This document shows, one piece after another, positions 1-10,142 of a stretch of 64,000 bases of DNA. The notes under the pieces are model-generated. The model was not told the DNA's origin. It saw only the letters and a program-made list of their open reading frames with translations, and did no database searches. The translations under genes and the position numbers were made by a program. Origin of the DNA: a bacterium (GTDB taxonomy: Bacteria > Oederibacteriota > JAAXVQ01 > JAUVAV01); NCBI GenBank assembly GCA_021108215.1, contig JAIORK010000018.1:1-64000 (forward strand). Direction: 5' to 3'. Position 1 is the first letter of the stretch. Every line of letters starts with the position of its first letter.

Positions 1-30
1 CCTCTCGTTTCCCGATTGCTTCAACTCCAT
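1..30 (-). CDS. 5' end of a gene cut by the left window edge
   Basis: Only the first ten codons are present (MELKQSGNER), reading leftward out of the window. The start is supported by a strong Shine-Dalgarno sequence (AGGAGG within 36-45) placed a few bases upstream of the ATG at 30. It lies 44 bases downstream of the small membrane-protein gene on the same strand, so the two may be co-transcribed. The function cannot be judged from ten residues. Confidence 0.5.
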   Translation of the reverse strand, partial: MELKQSGNER

Positions 31-74
31 TCTAACCTTTCCTCCTGATTGGAGGTCCGACATTATTTATACCC

Positions 75-221
75 TTACATCTTCTGCAAAAATTCCCTGA
101 ACCAGGGCGGGTTGACCAGGATCACGTAGGCAAGAAAGATGGCTGTCAAGGGAAGAAAAAACAGGACAATATCCACCAGCAGTATCCCGGTTACCAGAAG
201 TATTTTTTGCGTCTGTGTCAT
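75..221 (-). CDS. small membrane protein, 48 aa
   Basis: Short hydrophobic protein with a basic N-terminus (MTQTQK), one long or two short membrane segments (about residues 7-36), and a conserved-looking tail NPPWFREFLQKM. The ATG at 221 is preferred over an upstream in-frame start because AAGGTGG sits seven bases before it. Proteins of this shape ending in PPWFR(E/D) occur as uncharacterised small membrane proteins in several Gram-negative lineages (recalled, not searched). The next gene on the same strand begins 44 bases downstream. No function is assigned. Confidence 0.6.
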   Translation of the reverse strand: MTQTQKILLVTGILLVDIVLFFLPLTAIFLAYVILVNPPWFREFLQKM

Positions 222-379
222 GCTAATACCACCTTGTGATAAATTATTTCTTGGCAATCACCTGTGCGTGTTATTTACTGCGCCTTAGGCAATGCGGGTA
301 TTCTATTGTAAAAATAGTCACCTGACAACCGCTCTCCGCTATTTTCCTAAAAATGATTTTTAGCTATTGAAAAGAGTGG

Positions 380-400
380 GAAATAGGCGTATGACAGAAG
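380..400 (+). promoter_or_regulatory. upstream element shared with the next beta-helix gene
   Basis: The 21 bases from 380 begin GAAATAGGCGTATGA and match the segment at 3259-3279 at all but two positions or so. In both cases the element starts exactly 72 bases before the ATG of a beta-helix gene. It may contain the promoter or a 5'-UTR signal, or simply be carried along by duplication. The rest of the two upstream regions is much less similar, which argues for function. Confidence 0.4.
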
Positions 401-451
401 CACAATGCTATTTTTTACTACTCGGAATAATTATGAAGAATTGGAGACCCC

Positions 452-3199
452 ATGAAAAAATCATTTCTCTATGCTCTTTTGCTTTTGTCCACCATTATTC
501 TATGTGCCTCCGCCCCGGCTTTGGCCGCCACCCTCACGGTTACCAGCCACGAGAGTAGCGGTACGGGAACTTTGCGGGAGGCGATTGATACCCTTTCCAG
601 CCCGGGGGATACCATTGTTTTCTCAATTTCAAACTCCATTACGGTTTATGCCGAATTGATAATCAATAAACAATTAACCATCGCGGGCAGCGGTCAGACC
701 ATCGGCGCTTATGGCACTTCGGCTGTTATTTTCCGGATTGACACCCCCACTGCTTCCAACACCGTAATCAGCGGATTGGCCATTGTGAACGGATTTTACG
801 GTATTTATATTTATGAAGCGTCTAACTGTACGATTCAGGACTGCCGCATTGGTACTGATTATGCCGACAATACCGGGCGCGGCCATACTTCAGCCGGTAT
901 TCACATCTACAACGGAAGCAATAATCAAATCGGCCTACCCGGACATCCCAATGTCATTTCCGGCAATGATGCCGGAAACAGTTGTGGTATTTGCTTAAAT
1001 AATGCTGTTGCTTCAAATATCCAAAATAATTTTATCGGGCTGGCCAGTGACGGTATAACCGCCCTTCCCAACTTTTATGGTATCGATATTACCTGGTCCT
1101 CCACCGCTAATTATATCGGCGGCAACAGAACCAGCGGGGAGGGTAATGTTATTTCCGGCAATACCCGTTTTGGAATAAATCTGAACGGCGCAACGATTAC
1201 GGGAAACACGATATGCGGCAATATCATCGGTTTGGATGCCACTCAAGTGGCGGCAAAATCCAATCACTACGGGATAATATTCGAGGGCGCGGTTGGGAAT
1301 TATATCGGGCTGCCGCAAAGCGGATATGAAAACATCATTGGCGGCAATGGAGACGGCATACGCTTAGACAATGCCGCTTTTGGCAATCAAATACAAAATA
1401 ATTTTATCGGTCTAAATGCGGCTAATGCGGCTTTTCCCAATGAATACGGCATTAATATCAACAATGGACACACTAATCTGATCGGCGGCAATTTGGCCAC
1501 AGTGCCTTTGGCACGCAATGTCATTTCCGGCAACACTGATGCGGATATTTATCTCTCAAGCGGCGATCTCGGCAATACGGTATGCGGCAATATCATTGGT
1601 TTGGACTCAACCGGTACCAATGCCGTGGGCAGCGGCGGCATGGGCATCTTGATTTTCAGTGATCATAATCTCATCGGCGGACTCAATAACGGCGGCAGCC
1701 ATCAACTGGGCAATATTATCTCCGGACATAGCGGTGGCAATGGAATGGGCATCAACCTTTCCGGGGGCGCCGGCAATACCATTGCAGGCAATACCATCGG
1801 ATTAAACGCCAGCGGTACGCCGGTTCCCAATAGGTACGGCATCAATATTAGCTCCAGTCCCCGCAACACCTGCATTGGCGGCAACCAATCCGGATTGCGC
1901 AATATTATTTCAGGCAATATGTACGATGACGTCAGGATCTACGCCAATTCCGGTCCGACCTACGGTCATACCATTGTGGGCAACTATATCGGCCTTGATC
2001 CCAGCGGTGTTGTGACCATCAACAATACCAGTGAGTATCCCGCTATCAGCCTCTATGAGGCTTATGACTGTGTTATCGGCGGAACCGCAGTTGGCCAGGG
2101 AAATTATATCACCGGCCACACCGACGGTATTTTATTGGAGGGTACTTCTTCGGGCAACACCATTACCGGCAATTTTATCGGTGTCCATACCGACTTAAGC
2201 GCTTCCTCCCATCCTCCGCAAAACGGCATCATTGGGTGGTGGACTATGACGGACAATTTCATCGGCCTTAAAAACAGCGGCCAGGGCAATCTGATTGCCA
2301 ATTGTGTTAATGGCATTGTTTTGCAAGATAGTAGCGCAATTCGTAATGGCATATTCGGCAATACCATCTGTGCCTTTGGCGCCATTGGCATCAGTATTGA
2401 GGCCAACAACGCCAATAACAACCAGGCCCGCCCTGTCATTACCACCGCTGACGCTATCGCGATTGTGGGGACCGCGCAAGCCAATGATTATATCGAGGTT
2501 TTTCTAGCCGAAGCCGTGCCAACCGGCGAAGGCGGCAGTCTGGCGTATTTAGGCGCCGCAACTGCGGACGGTTCGGGCAATTGGTCGCTTTTATCACCGT
2601 CCGTATCTGCGGGTGAATATGTCTGCGCAACGGCAACTGATAGCAGCAACAACACCTCCCAATTTTGTCAGAATACTGTTGTCCAACCGCCGCCATCAAT
2701 GACTTCAACCCCAACCGTGACGTTTACGGCCACCATAACGCCAACAGTTACGGCTACACCGACTATTACATTGACACCAACTATATCGCCAACCATAACA
2801 GTAACACCAACAATTACCATGACATCAACCATCACCCTGACTGCCACCATCACCCCAACCGCCACACCCTCTCCCACTGCGACCGCCTCACCGAGCGCCA
2901 CACCGACCAACGCCCTGGGCAATATTGCACTCAACGGCAAAGCCGTGCTGGCCTATCCCAACCCGGCGGCGGATCAAATGCAGTTCCTGATTCACCTGAA
3001 AAACGCAGCAGAAATCCAGCTGGATATTTTCAATTTAGCTGGTGAGCGGATCGCCCAAATCACGCGTGCCTTGCCCGCGGGCAGGGGCCAGGTGCTTGAC
3101 TGGGATTGCGCTTCCGTTGCGCCGGGCATTTATCTTGTCCGGGTGCTGGCCGACGGCAGTGTATTGGGCACACAAAAAATCGCAATAGTGAAACCGTAA
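452..3199 (+). CDS. secreted right-handed beta-helix protein with Thr-rich linker and C-terminal Por/FlgD-like domain
   Basis: 915 residues. A Sec signal peptide (basic MKK, hydrophobic core, ending around PALAA) is followed by a CSLREA-type start (GTGTLREAI, about residues 36-45). A long series of imperfect parallel beta-helix rungs follows, with recurring NVISGN, NxIGL and IGG motifs to about residue 660. An Ig-like segment precedes a linker of TPT/TxTP repeats (about 745-820). The last 85 residues (AYPNPAADQM.., NLAGERI, WDC, PGIYLVRV) resemble the FlgD-like/Por-secretion C-terminal domain that directs or anchors exported proteins. The ATG at 452 follows GGAGA. Likely role, inferred: a cell-surface adhesin or polysaccharide-binding protein. 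It is closely similar to the following gene over its whole length, so the pair is a tandem duplication. Confidence 0.85.
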   Translation: MKKSFLYALLLLSTIILCASAPALAATLTVTSHESSGTGTLREAIDTLSSPGDTIVFSISNSITVYAELIINKQLTIAGSGQTIGAYGTSAVIFRIDTPTASNTVISGLAIVNGFYGIYIYEASNCTIQDCRIGTDYADNTGRGHTSAGIHIYNGSNNQIGLPGHPNVISGNDAGNSCGICLNNAVASNIQNNFIGLASDGITALPNFYGIDITWSSTANYIGGNRTSGEGNVISGNTRFGINLNGATITGNTICGNIIGLDATQVAAKSNHYGIIFEGAVGNYIGLPQSGYENIIGGNGDGIRLDNAAFGNQIQNNFIGLNAANAAFPNEYGININNGHTNLIGGNLATVPLARNVISGNTDADIYLSSGDLGNTVCGNIIGLDSTGTNAVGSGGMGILIFSDHNLIGGLNNGGSHQLGNIISGHSGGNGMGINLSGGAGNTIAGNTIGLNASGTPVPNRYGINISSSPRNTCIGGNQSGLRNIISGNMYDDVRIYANSGPTYGHTIVGNYIGLDPSGVVTINNTSEYPAISLYEAYDCVIGGTAVGQGNYITGHTDGILLEGTSSGNTITGNFIGVHTDLSASSHPPQNGIIGWWTMTDNFIGLKNSGQGNLIANCVNGIVLQDSSAIRNGIFGNTICAFGAIGISIEANNANNNQARPVITTADAIAIVGTAQANDYIEVFLAEAVPTGEGGSLAYLGAATADGSGNWSLLSPSVSAGEYVCATATDSSNNTSQFCQNTVVQPPPSMTSTPTVTFTATITPTVTATPTITLTPTISPTITVTPTITMTSTITLTATITPTATPSPTATASPSATPTNALGNIALNGKAVLAYPNPAADQMQFLIHLKNAAEIQLDIFNLAGERIAQITRALPAGRGQVLDWDCASVAPGIYLVRVLADGSVLGTQKIAIVKP

Positions 3200-3258
3200 C
3201 CGCGTCCCCCCTTTTTTTTATTGGTTTGCGACCGTTCTCTTTAGGTTAAAAATATTTA

Positions 3259-3279
3259 GAAATAGGTGTATGAGAGAAG
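3259..3279 (+). promoter_or_regulatory. upstream element, second copy
   Basis: Begins GAAATAGGTGTATGA and lies 72 bases before the ATG at 3331, the same distance as the copy upstream of the first beta-helix gene. The flanking sequences differ, so the element is either under selection or is the best-preserved part of the duplicated upstream region. Confidence 0.4.
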
Positions 3280-3330
3280 ATTGTTTTTGTCCCCTTCAAT
3301 CAGGGATATTATTAATCACAGGAGTTCACC

Positions 3331-6138
3331 ATGAAAAAGTCCTTTCTCGTCATCCCTTTTCTTTTATTCGCCATGGTGGCGGGCACTGCCGGCCCTGCCC
3401 TGGCCGCTACCCTCACAGTTACCAGTCACGAAGACAGCGGTCCGGGAACTTTGCGAGAAGCGATTGAAACGACCTCCGGCTCCGGGGATACGATTGTTTT
3501 TTCAATTTCAAACTCCATCTCGGTTTATTCCTATTTAACGATCAACCATCCCTTGACCATCACAGGCAGCGGACAGACCATCGGAGCTTACACTGCTCCT
3601 TCGGATCCTGTTTTCTGGATTCCCGCAGCAGGTTCCGGCACCACCATCAGCGGACTGGCCATTGTGAATGCCTATTACGGTATATATATCTATGAAGCGT
3701 CTAACTGCACTATTCAGGACTGCCGCATTGGCACTGATTATGCCGACAGTACAGGCTGCGGCCATTCTTCTGCCGGTATTTACATCCGCGAAGGAAGCGG
3801 TCATCAAATCGGCCTGCCCGGACATCCCAATGTCATTTCCGGCAACGGCGGGTCGGCTGGTTATGGTATTAACTTCCTTCATGTTATTGGATCAACGATT
3901 CAAAATAATTTAATCGGGTTGACCAGTGATGGCATCACCGCCCTTCCCAACACTAGCGGTATCACTCTTTCCGGAAACTCCAACGGAAATTATATCGGCG
4001 GCAACAGCAGCAACGGGGAAAGCAATGTTATTTCCGGCAATACCCTCTTCGGCATCTCTCTGGGTGGCGCAACCGTCATGGGAAACACTCTTTGCGGCAA
4101 CCTCATCGGTCTGGATGTAGGCCAGGGGGTGGCAAGGTCCAATAACAACGGGGTTGTCCTTAGCAGTGCGACTGGAAATTATATCGGTCTTCCGCAGAGC
4201 GGATATGAAAATATCATCAGCGGCAATTCAGCCGGATCCGGTATTCGCATAATCAATGCAGCTTCCAATAATCAAATACAAAATAATATTATCGGCCTCA
4301 ACGCTGCTGATGCGGCTTTTCCGAATAATCATGGCATCGTTCTTCATAATGGGCAATCTAATCTAATCGGCGGCAATCTGGCAACAATACCTTTGGCACG
4401 CAATATCATTTCCGGTAATACAGATGCAGATATTAATCTCAGCACGGATGGGAACCTGGTATGCGGCAATATTATCGGTTTGGATTCAGCCGGTGCCAAT
4501 GCCGCAGGCAGCGGCGGTGTGGGCATCTTAATTTACGGTGATCACAATCTCATCGGCGGACTCAATAACGGCGGCAGCCATCAACTAGGCAATATTATCT
4601 CCGGACATAGCACCGGCAATGGAATAGGCGTCTGGCTTGCCGGGGGTGTTGGCAATACCATTGCAGGCAATACCATTGGGTTGAATGCCGGTGCCACACC
4701 TGTTCCCAATATCCACGGCATCAATATTGGCTCCAGTCCCCGTAATACCTGCATCGGCGGGAACCAGCCGGGCTTGGGCAATATTATCTCCGGCAATACG
4801 CGCGATGGCATTCGCATCTACGCCAATTCCGGTCCCACCTACGGACATATTATTCAGGGAAATTATATTGGCCTGACGCCTGACGGCACCTCTACCATCA
4901 ACACGACTGGAGGCTATCCGGCGATCAGCCTGTCCGAAGCCTATGATTGCATCATCGGCGGAATTGAACCTGGCCAGGGAAATTTTGTTACGGGTCATGA
5001 TTACGGCATTATATTTACAGATAATTCCGCGGGCAATACCATCACTGGCAACCTGATCGGTGTGCATACCGACTTGAGCACTTCTACCACACCGCCGACC
5101 ATCGGCATCCTGGGTTACTCGCCGAATAACTTCGTGGGTATCAAAAACAGCGGACAGGGTAATCTAATTGCCAATTGCAGCGTGGGTATTATGTTGGCAT
5201 CAGTGAACGCTGTGCGTGTCGGCATATTTGGCAATACCATCTCTGCCTTTGGCGGAAGCGGCATCGATATTGAGTCCAATGGCGCGAATAACAGCAAATC
5301 CCGCCCGGTGATTACCTCTGCCCATACGCTGGCCATTGCCGGGACCGCCCAAGCCAATGATACGGTTGAAATTTTTCTGGCTGAACCTGTTGCAGTCAAC
5401 GAAGGTGGCAGTCTCTCCTATTTAGGTACCGCGACTGCCGATGGTTCGGGCAATTGGTCGCTTTTATCACCGTCCGTTTCTGTAGGTGAGTATGTCTGTG
5501 CCACCGCAACGGATACGAGTAATAATACCTCTCAGTTCTGTACCAATAGCGCGGTCCAACCGCCGCCATCTTCGACCTTTACACCTACCGCAACCAATAC
5601 CCCGACCATCACACCTACCTCTACGGCCACCCCAACCATTACCCTGACCGCCACACCCACCACCACGCCCACCCAATCCGCAACCATGACAGCCACTCCC
5701 ACTATTACACTGACTGCCACCGCATCGCCCAGCGTGACATCCACACCCAGCATTACCCTGACTGCCACCATCACCTTAACCGCCACTATCACCCCAACCG
5801 TTACGCCCTCGCCCACAGCCACCGCCTCGCCGAGCACCACACCGACCAACTCGCTGGGCAATATTGATCTGGGCGGGCAGGCAGTGCTGGCCTATCCCAA
5901 TCCGGCGGTGGATCAAATGTGTTTTCTGATTCATCTGAAAAACGCAGCAGAAATCCAGCTGGATATTTTCAATTTAGCTGGTGAGCGAATCGCCCAAATC
6001 ACGCAAGCTCTACCGTCCGGCGAAGGCCAACTATTAAATTGGGATTGCAGCTCCGTGGCAACGGGCATCTATCTTGTACGTGTGCAAGCTGATGGCAAAG
6101 ATTTGGGGAAGGAAAAAATCGCCGTGGTGAAACCGTAA
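3331..6138 (+). CDS. secreted right-handed beta-helix protein, paralogue of the preceding gene
   Basis: 935 residues with the same plan as its upstream neighbour: signal peptide ending near [14 protein letters not shown] segment, beta-helix rungs rich in NVISGN/NIIGL/IGG, Ig-like stretch, a longer linker of TPT/TATP repeats (about 750-850), and the [26 protein letters not shown]-terminal domain. The ATG at 3331 follows AGGAG. Divergence is greatest in the tip loops and in the linker length, as expected for surface-exposed adhesins, while the C-terminal domain is nearly identical. The two genes are separated by 131 bases, and the second has its own copy of the shared upstream element. The ligand cannot be told from the sequence. 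Confidence 0.85.
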   Translation: MKKSFLVIPFLLFAMVAGTAGPALAATLTVTSHEDSGPGTLREAIETTSGSGDTIVFSISNSISVYSYLTINHPLTITGSGQTIGAYTAPSDPVFWIPAAGSGTTISGLAIVNAYYGIYIYEASNCTIQDCRIGTDYADSTGCGHSSAGIYIREGSGHQIGLPGHPNVISGNGGSAGYGINFLHVIGSTIQNNLIGLTSDGITALPNTSGITLSGNSNGNYIGGNSSNGESNVISGNTLFGISLGGATVMGNTLCGNLIGLDVGQGVARSNNNGVVLSSATGNYIGLPQSGYENIISGNSAGSGIRIINAASNNQIQNNIIGLNAADAAFPNNHGIVLHNGQSNLIGGNLATIPLARNIISGNTDADINLSTDGNLVCGNIIGLDSAGANAAGSGGVGILIYGDHNLIGGLNNGGSHQLGNIISGHSTGNGIGVWLAGGVGNTIAGNTIGLNAGATPVPNIHGINIGSSPRNTCIGGNQPGLGNIISGNTRDGIRIYANSGPTYGHIIQGNYIGLTPDGTSTINTTGGYPAISLSEAYDCIIGGIEPGQGNFVTGHDYGIIFTDNSAGNTITGNLIGVHTDLSTSTTPPTIGILGYSPNNFVGIKNSGQGNLIANCSVGIMLASVNAVRVGIFGNTISAFGGSGIDIESNGANNSKSRPVITSAHTLAIAGTAQANDTVEIFLAEPVAVNEGGSLSYLGTATADGSGNWSLLSPSVSVGEYVCATATDTSNNTSQFCTNSAVQPPPSSTFTPTATNTPTITPTSTATPTITLTATPTTTPTQSATMTATPTITLTATASPSVTSTPSITLTATITLTATITPTVTPSPTATASPSTTPTNSLGNIDLGGQAVLAYPNPAVDQMCFLIHLKNAAEIQLDIFNLAGERIAQITQALPSGEGQLLNWDCSSVATGIYLVRVQADGKDLGKEKIAVVKP

Positions 6139-6318
6139 TCCATCAATCAGGTTATGCCAAGTGAAAGATGTCGGCGCTTCCTGGAATCCAACATGTATTA
6201 TAGCTTGTGGTTTATCAAAATCCACAGGCTGCGACAACATCCCAAGGATCAATAATTTTTCCAGCCGGGGCAGCCCCTTGTAAACTCCCTTAATCAAGAC
6301 CGGTTGACTAAACTATCC

Positions 6319-6783
6319 TCAAAATTTTCCGGCCCATTGCGCCGCCCGCTCACATTCGCCTGCTTTTAGCGGACCTTTCTCACCTGTCACAAAAAAACCT
6401 TCAGGTGGTACGATCAATTGACCGCCTTTTTTTTCCAGCTGTCCGGCAACCGGTTTGGCAGCATACCCACCGAGCTTGACCATCATCCGCAATGCTCCGA
6501 ATTTAATAGTATTGAGCACGAGCCGGGTATCAAATGCAGCCACCCGGATTCCTTTGAGACTGTCTTTGGATCGTTGCTTAATAAAACCGGCAATCGCCGA
6601 GGTGGGCCGAAATCCCCGGGTGGGCGATCCGACAATGAGCAGTTCTATTCCCAACAGTTGCTCCGGCTGGAATGCGCTGATTTTCACGGCTGTGGACACC
6701 GGCAACCCCAATCCATCAGCTATAGCTTGTGCGATCTTCTCGGTATTACTGAAATAGGAATCATAAATAATCAGTGTTTTCAT
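6319..6783 (-). CDS. flavodoxin-domain protein
   Basis: 154 residues, a single flavodoxin fold. The N-terminal beta strand and FMN phosphate loop read IYDSYFSNTEKIAQAI (compare T/S-x-T-G-N-T in flavodoxins; the loop is somewhat divergent), and the later loop VGSPTRGFRP (about 52-61) fits the isoalloxazine-binding region. It likely carries electrons via FMN in the cytoplasm or acts as an FMN-dependent oxidoreductase domain. The start at 6783 follows a run resembling GGGGG. No partner gene is adjacent, so the redox partner is unknown. Confidence 0.75.
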   Translation of the reverse strand: MKTLIIYDSYFSNTEKIAQAIADGLGLPVSTAVKISAFQPEQLLGIELLIVGSPTRGFRPTSAIAGFIKQRSKDSLKGIRVAAFDTRLVLNTIKFGALRMMVKLGGYAAKPVAGQLEKKGGQLIVPPEGFFVTGEKGPLKAGECERAAQWAGKF

Positions 6784-6929
6784 AGTTCCCCCCTAAAATT
6801 AAAATGTATTTCATTTTAATCCATCAAATTGTTGGAAACACCCCTCTTTTGCAACAGAGGAAGTTTAATATAGATTACCATTGGAAACCGACGGAGTGCA
6901 AGAAAATGGTTCATCGTGCCAGCGCGAAC

Positions 6930-7180
6930 ACAATGGGCATCCTGCCCGGCGGACTTGCCCAGCTTGCCCCGCGTATGCGGGGGCGAATGCCGGGTGCCGG
7001 GTAAGCCCATTGATGAAGCGAGTCAATACCGCCGAAGGCAAACATCTCAGGACAAAAATACCACAAGCTGCGCAGCGTCCCAAAGATACCTCTTCCATCA
7101 GGTCGGGGCATCCTGCCCGGCTTGCCCGGCGAATGCCGGGTGTCAGATGCCGGGTAAGCCTGTGGATTTTTATCAAAAGT
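6930..7180. repeat. GC-rich hairpin repeats in a 0.4-kb gap
   Basis: The gap between the flavodoxin gene and the small gene at 7186 holds two related GC-rich palindromic blocks, at about 6940-7010 and 7107-7165. Both carry CCTGCCCGGC..TTGCCC and GAATGCCGGGT..CCGGGTAAGCC. At 7163-7180 the sequence GCCTGTGGATTTTTATC is a reverse match to a stretch near 6215-6232, and AAAAATCCACAGGC occurs again at 11993-12005. These are repetitive elements. The open frames crossing them are not credible genes. Confidence 0.5.
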
Positions 7181-7185
7181 TACTG

Positions 7186-7383
7186 TCAGACCAACATGTC
7201 CAAAATCCGCCCGGCCATAGCTTTTTCCGCTTCCAGGGTATCTTTGAACACCTCGACAGATATTTTAAGATGCAAATCCCTGGCATTTTTAGCGGTAATC
7301 TGCTCCGCCTCACTCTTCAAATCATAGGCATTCCCCGGGGCATACGCATTATCAATCGCTGATGAAACGGCAGATGCAGTCAT
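7186..7383 (-). CDS. small protein, possibly YjfB-like
   Basis: 65 residues: a polar N-terminal part followed by an amphipathic helical end (about residues 38-65, VEVFKDTLEAEKAMAGRILDML). The length and the terminal helix resemble the YjfB family of small putative motility proteins, but the match is by memory and weak. The ATG at 7383 has GGAG eight bases upstream. Just upstream lies an interrupted palindrome, AAATAGT..ACTATTT (7398-7415), that could be an operator. No motility genes are nearby. Confidence 0.45.
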   Translation of the reverse strand: MTASAVSSAIDNAYAPGNAYDLKSEAEQITAKNARDLHLKISVEVFKDTLEAEKAMAGRILDMLV

Positions 7384-7554
7384 TCGTTTTCTCCGAAAAA
7401 TAGTTTAGACTATTTATGCATTCGAAACAAATCAAACATATCTTAAATTTATTTTTTTGGTTTTACGATGTATACTGGAAAAACCTTTTATTGAATCCAC
7501 GCTGCGGGCGTACGCTTGGGGTACCGGCTTCTCAACGATGCTAGGAGACAGAGT

Positions 7555-10071
7555 GTGAACAAAATTATCTCAGACTATACTGATATCATTGCAAAGAACC
7601 CCAAATCTTTTGCCGCCTATTTTAACCGCGGCTTGGCCTATGCCCAAACAGACAACCTGGAACTTGCGATGCAGGATTTCACCAAAACCATCACGCTCAA
7701 TCCACAGCATGACCATGCCCATTTTTGCCGCGGTTTGGCCTATGCCCGGCAAAACAAATCTGCTGAAGCAATTGCTGATTTTTCCCGAACATTAGAAATC
7801 AATCCCAAACATGATGATGCTTATAATAGCCGCGGCAATGCTTATGCGGAAAAAGGGGACTGGGACCTCGCGATTGTGAATTTTACCCGCGCCCTGGAGA
7901 TAAATCCCAAGCAGTCCTTTGTTTATTTTAACCGCGGCAATGTCTTTGCAGAAAAAGGTGACTGGCACCTGGCCTTGGAAGACTATACCCGCGCCCTGCA
8001 ATTCAATCCCACCCATGATGCGATTTATCACAATCGCGGCAATGCTTATGCTGAACTCGGCGAGCCGGATAAAGCCATCTCGGATTTCGATCAAGTCTTA
8101 AAAATAAATTCCCGGCATGAAGCGGCCTATTATTGCCGGGGACTGGCTGCGATGGAAAAAAATGCTACCGAGAAAGCCATTGCTGATTTTACCCGATCGC
8201 TGAAGCTCAATCCCGACCGGATAAACGCCTATTATCACCGCGGAATCGGATTCTCCCGAAAAGGCGATTTGGACAAAGCGCTGCTTGATTTTAACAAAGT
8301 GCTGGCACTGCAACCCGAACATGAAGATGCTTATGATCAGCGTGCGCTGGTGCTGGCGAAAAAAGGCGACTGGAAGCAAGCGGTTGCCGATTTTGACCGG
8401 GTTTTAAAAATCAATCCAGCGCGCAGCCGGACTTATTTTCATCGCGGCATGGCCCATGCCAAAAACCGCCAACCGGACCCGGCCATCAAGGATTTTGGGC
8501 GTGCGTTGGAAATCAATCCACTCCAAGAAGATGTTTATTTTAACCGCGGACTTTGCTTCGCCCTGAAAGAAACCATGGACCCTGCCATTGCGGATTTTAA
8601 CCACGTGCTGGAAATAAACCCGCGCAATCGCGAAGCGTACTATCACCGCGGACTCTGCTTCACGTTTAAAGAAGATATGGACCGCGCCCTGGCCGATTAT
8701 ACCAAAGCCCTGGAAATTGATCCCAAACGCGATGATGCCTATTTCAATCGCGGTCTGGGATATGCTGAAAAATCGGTCTGGCACAAAGCCCTGACAGATT
8801 TTAACCAAGCAATCGCGCTGAATCCCCGGCATGTTGAGGCTTTTTACCACCGCGGACTGGGTTGGGTAAAACAATCCGCCTGGGAAAAAGCAGCGACAGA
8901 TTTTTCCCAGGTGATTGAACTCTCTCCTTCGCATGCTCATGCGCACTACGAGCGGGGGTTTTGTCTGATACAGCAAAATGAGCCGGATCGGGCGATTGCA
9001 GATTTTAGCCGGACGCTGACGCTCAACCCCCGACATGAAAATGCCCGCTATTACCAGAGTCTGGCATACGCTCAAAAAGATGATCTCGACAAGGCGATTG
9101 AAGGATTTGGTGTCGTCTTGGCACATAACCCTCAGCGGGAAAATGCTTATTACTTTCGCGGTCTGGCCTATGCCAAACAAGGTTCATTCAAAGCGGCGAT
9201 CGCAGATTTCACGCAAACCCTGACGCTCAATGCCAAACAGCCTGAGGCTTTTTTCCAGCGTGCGCTTTGTCTCTTGAAAAAAAACCAACCCGATGATGCC
9301 ATCTGTGATTTTACCCAAACCCTCTTTTTGGCACCCAAACATGACCAGGCTTTTTTCAATCGTGGCCGGGTCTATTTCAATCAGGACAAGTTTGACAAAG
9401 CCATGGCGGACATGAACAAAACTTTAATCCTCAATGGAAAGCGCGATCTGGCGTATTATTACCGCGGCCTTTGCAATGCAAAAAAAGAGCAGTATGCAAA
9501 AGCCATTGAAGATTTCACAAAATCCGCAGCGCTGCTTCCGGGCAAGACGGATATTTTTTTTCAACGCGGGAGGTGTTGGTCAGTCCTTTCCAAGTCAAAA
9601 AAAGCGATTTCCGACTTTAGTCATGCCCTGGAATTGGATTCTAAATGCATAGAGGCTTGCTTTCATCGGGGGTTGGAACTCCGCAAACAGCCGGACTGGA
9701 ATATGGCCATTGCAGATTTCAGCAAGGTCATCCGGCTTGATCCCAAACATGCAGATGCGCTCTATCAGCGCGCTTTTGCCCATATCGAAAAAAAATCGCC
9801 GGACCGGGCGATGCCTGATCTAAATAAAACCCTTGAACTTGACCCCCGGCATGATGCCGCTTATTTTTGCCGCGGGCGGCTTTGGGCCCAAAAAGAAAAT
9901 TTTGATAAAGCCATCAAGGACTTTACGCAATCGCTGACGCTCAATCCCTGCCGCGCAGAAGCCTACTATCATCGCGGCCGGGCCCACGCTGAAAAAGGTG
10001 ATGTCGAAAAAGCTTGTGCTGATTATGCCCGGGCCACGGAAATCGATCCAACCGTCATGGAAGCGCATTAA
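7555..10071 (+). CDS. soluble protein made of about 24 TPR repeats
   Basis: About 838 residues composed almost entirely of regular 34-residue tetratricopeptide repeats; I count 24 copies of the (Y/F)xRG(L/N)xYA..A..DF...(L/I)xxNP pattern. There is no signal peptide, membrane segment or catalytic domain, so it should be a cytoplasmic scaffold or protein-binding superhelix. The GTG at 7555 is the preferred start: AGGAGA lies six bases upstream, whereas the in-frame TTG farther up has no ribosome-binding site. Strong repeat-to-repeat similarity suggests recent internal amplification or concerted evolution. Neighbouring genes do not reveal a partner. Confidence 0.85.
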   Translation: MNKIISDYTDIIAKNPKSFAAYFNRGLAYAQTDNLELAMQDFTKTITLNPQHDHAHFCRGLAYARQNKSAEAIADFSRTLEINPKHDDAYNSRGNAYAEKGDWDLAIVNFTRALEINPKQSFVYFNRGNVFAEKGDWHLALEDYTRALQFNPTHDAIYHNRGNAYAELGEPDKAISDFDQVLKINSRHEAAYYCRGLAAMEKNATEKAIADFTRSLKLNPDRINAYYHRGIGFSRKGDLDKALLDFNKVLALQPEHEDAYDQRALVLAKKGDWKQAVADFDRVLKINPARSRTYFHRGMAHAKNRQPDPAIKDFGRALEINPLQEDVYFNRGLCFALKETMDPAIADFNHVLEINPRNREAYYHRGLCFTFKEDMDRALADYTKALEIDPKRDDAYFNRGLGYAEKSVWHKALTDFNQAIALNPRHVEAFYHRGLGWVKQSAWEKAATDFSQVIELSPSHAHAHYERGFCLIQQNEPDRAIADFSRTLTLNPRHENARYYQSLAYAQKDDLDKAIEGFGVVLAHNPQRENAYYFRGLAYAKQGSFKAAIADFTQTLTLNAKQPEAFFQRALCLLKKNQPDDAICDFTQTLFLAPKHDQAFFNRGRVYFNQDKFDKAMADMNKTLILNGKRDLAYYYRGLCNAKKEQYAKAIEDFTKSAALLPGKTDIFFQRGRCWSVLSKSKKAISDFSHALELDSKCIEACFHRGLELRKQPDWNMAIADFSKVIRLDPKHADALYQRAFAHIEKKSPDRAMPDLNKTLELDPRHDAAYFCRGRLWAQKENFDKAIKDFTQSLTLNPCRAEAYYHRGRAHAEKGDVEKACADYARATEIDPTVMEAH

Positions 10072-10142
10072 CCAAGAGTACTCCGGTCGCATTGCAGGCT
10101 TCTGCCGTTTCCAGAGTGCATACCGTCACCGGGCGGCCCCTA

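Noticed and set aside
2665-3045. Frames of 90-126 codons overlapping the Thr-rich linkers of the beta-helix genes
   Set aside because: Low-complexity shadow frames of the ACC/ACA-rich linker; the same happens at 5532-5861, 51755-52135 and 57382-57813.
6034-6297. Minus-strand frame overlapping the end of the second beta-helix gene
   Set aside because: More than a third of it is antisense to the conserved C-terminal domain and the rest is repeat-like sequence; no ribosome-binding site.
6860-7362. Several overlapping open frames of 66-148 codons on both strands
   Set aside because: They run through GC-rich hairpin repeats in conflicting frames, lack ribosome-binding sites and give low-complexity products.
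7555-10071. DNA-level periodicity of about 102 bases, considered as a tandem repeat or CRISPR-like array
   Set aside because: It is explained fully by the 34-residue TPR repeats of one protein; there are no spacers and the DNA repeats are too diverged.
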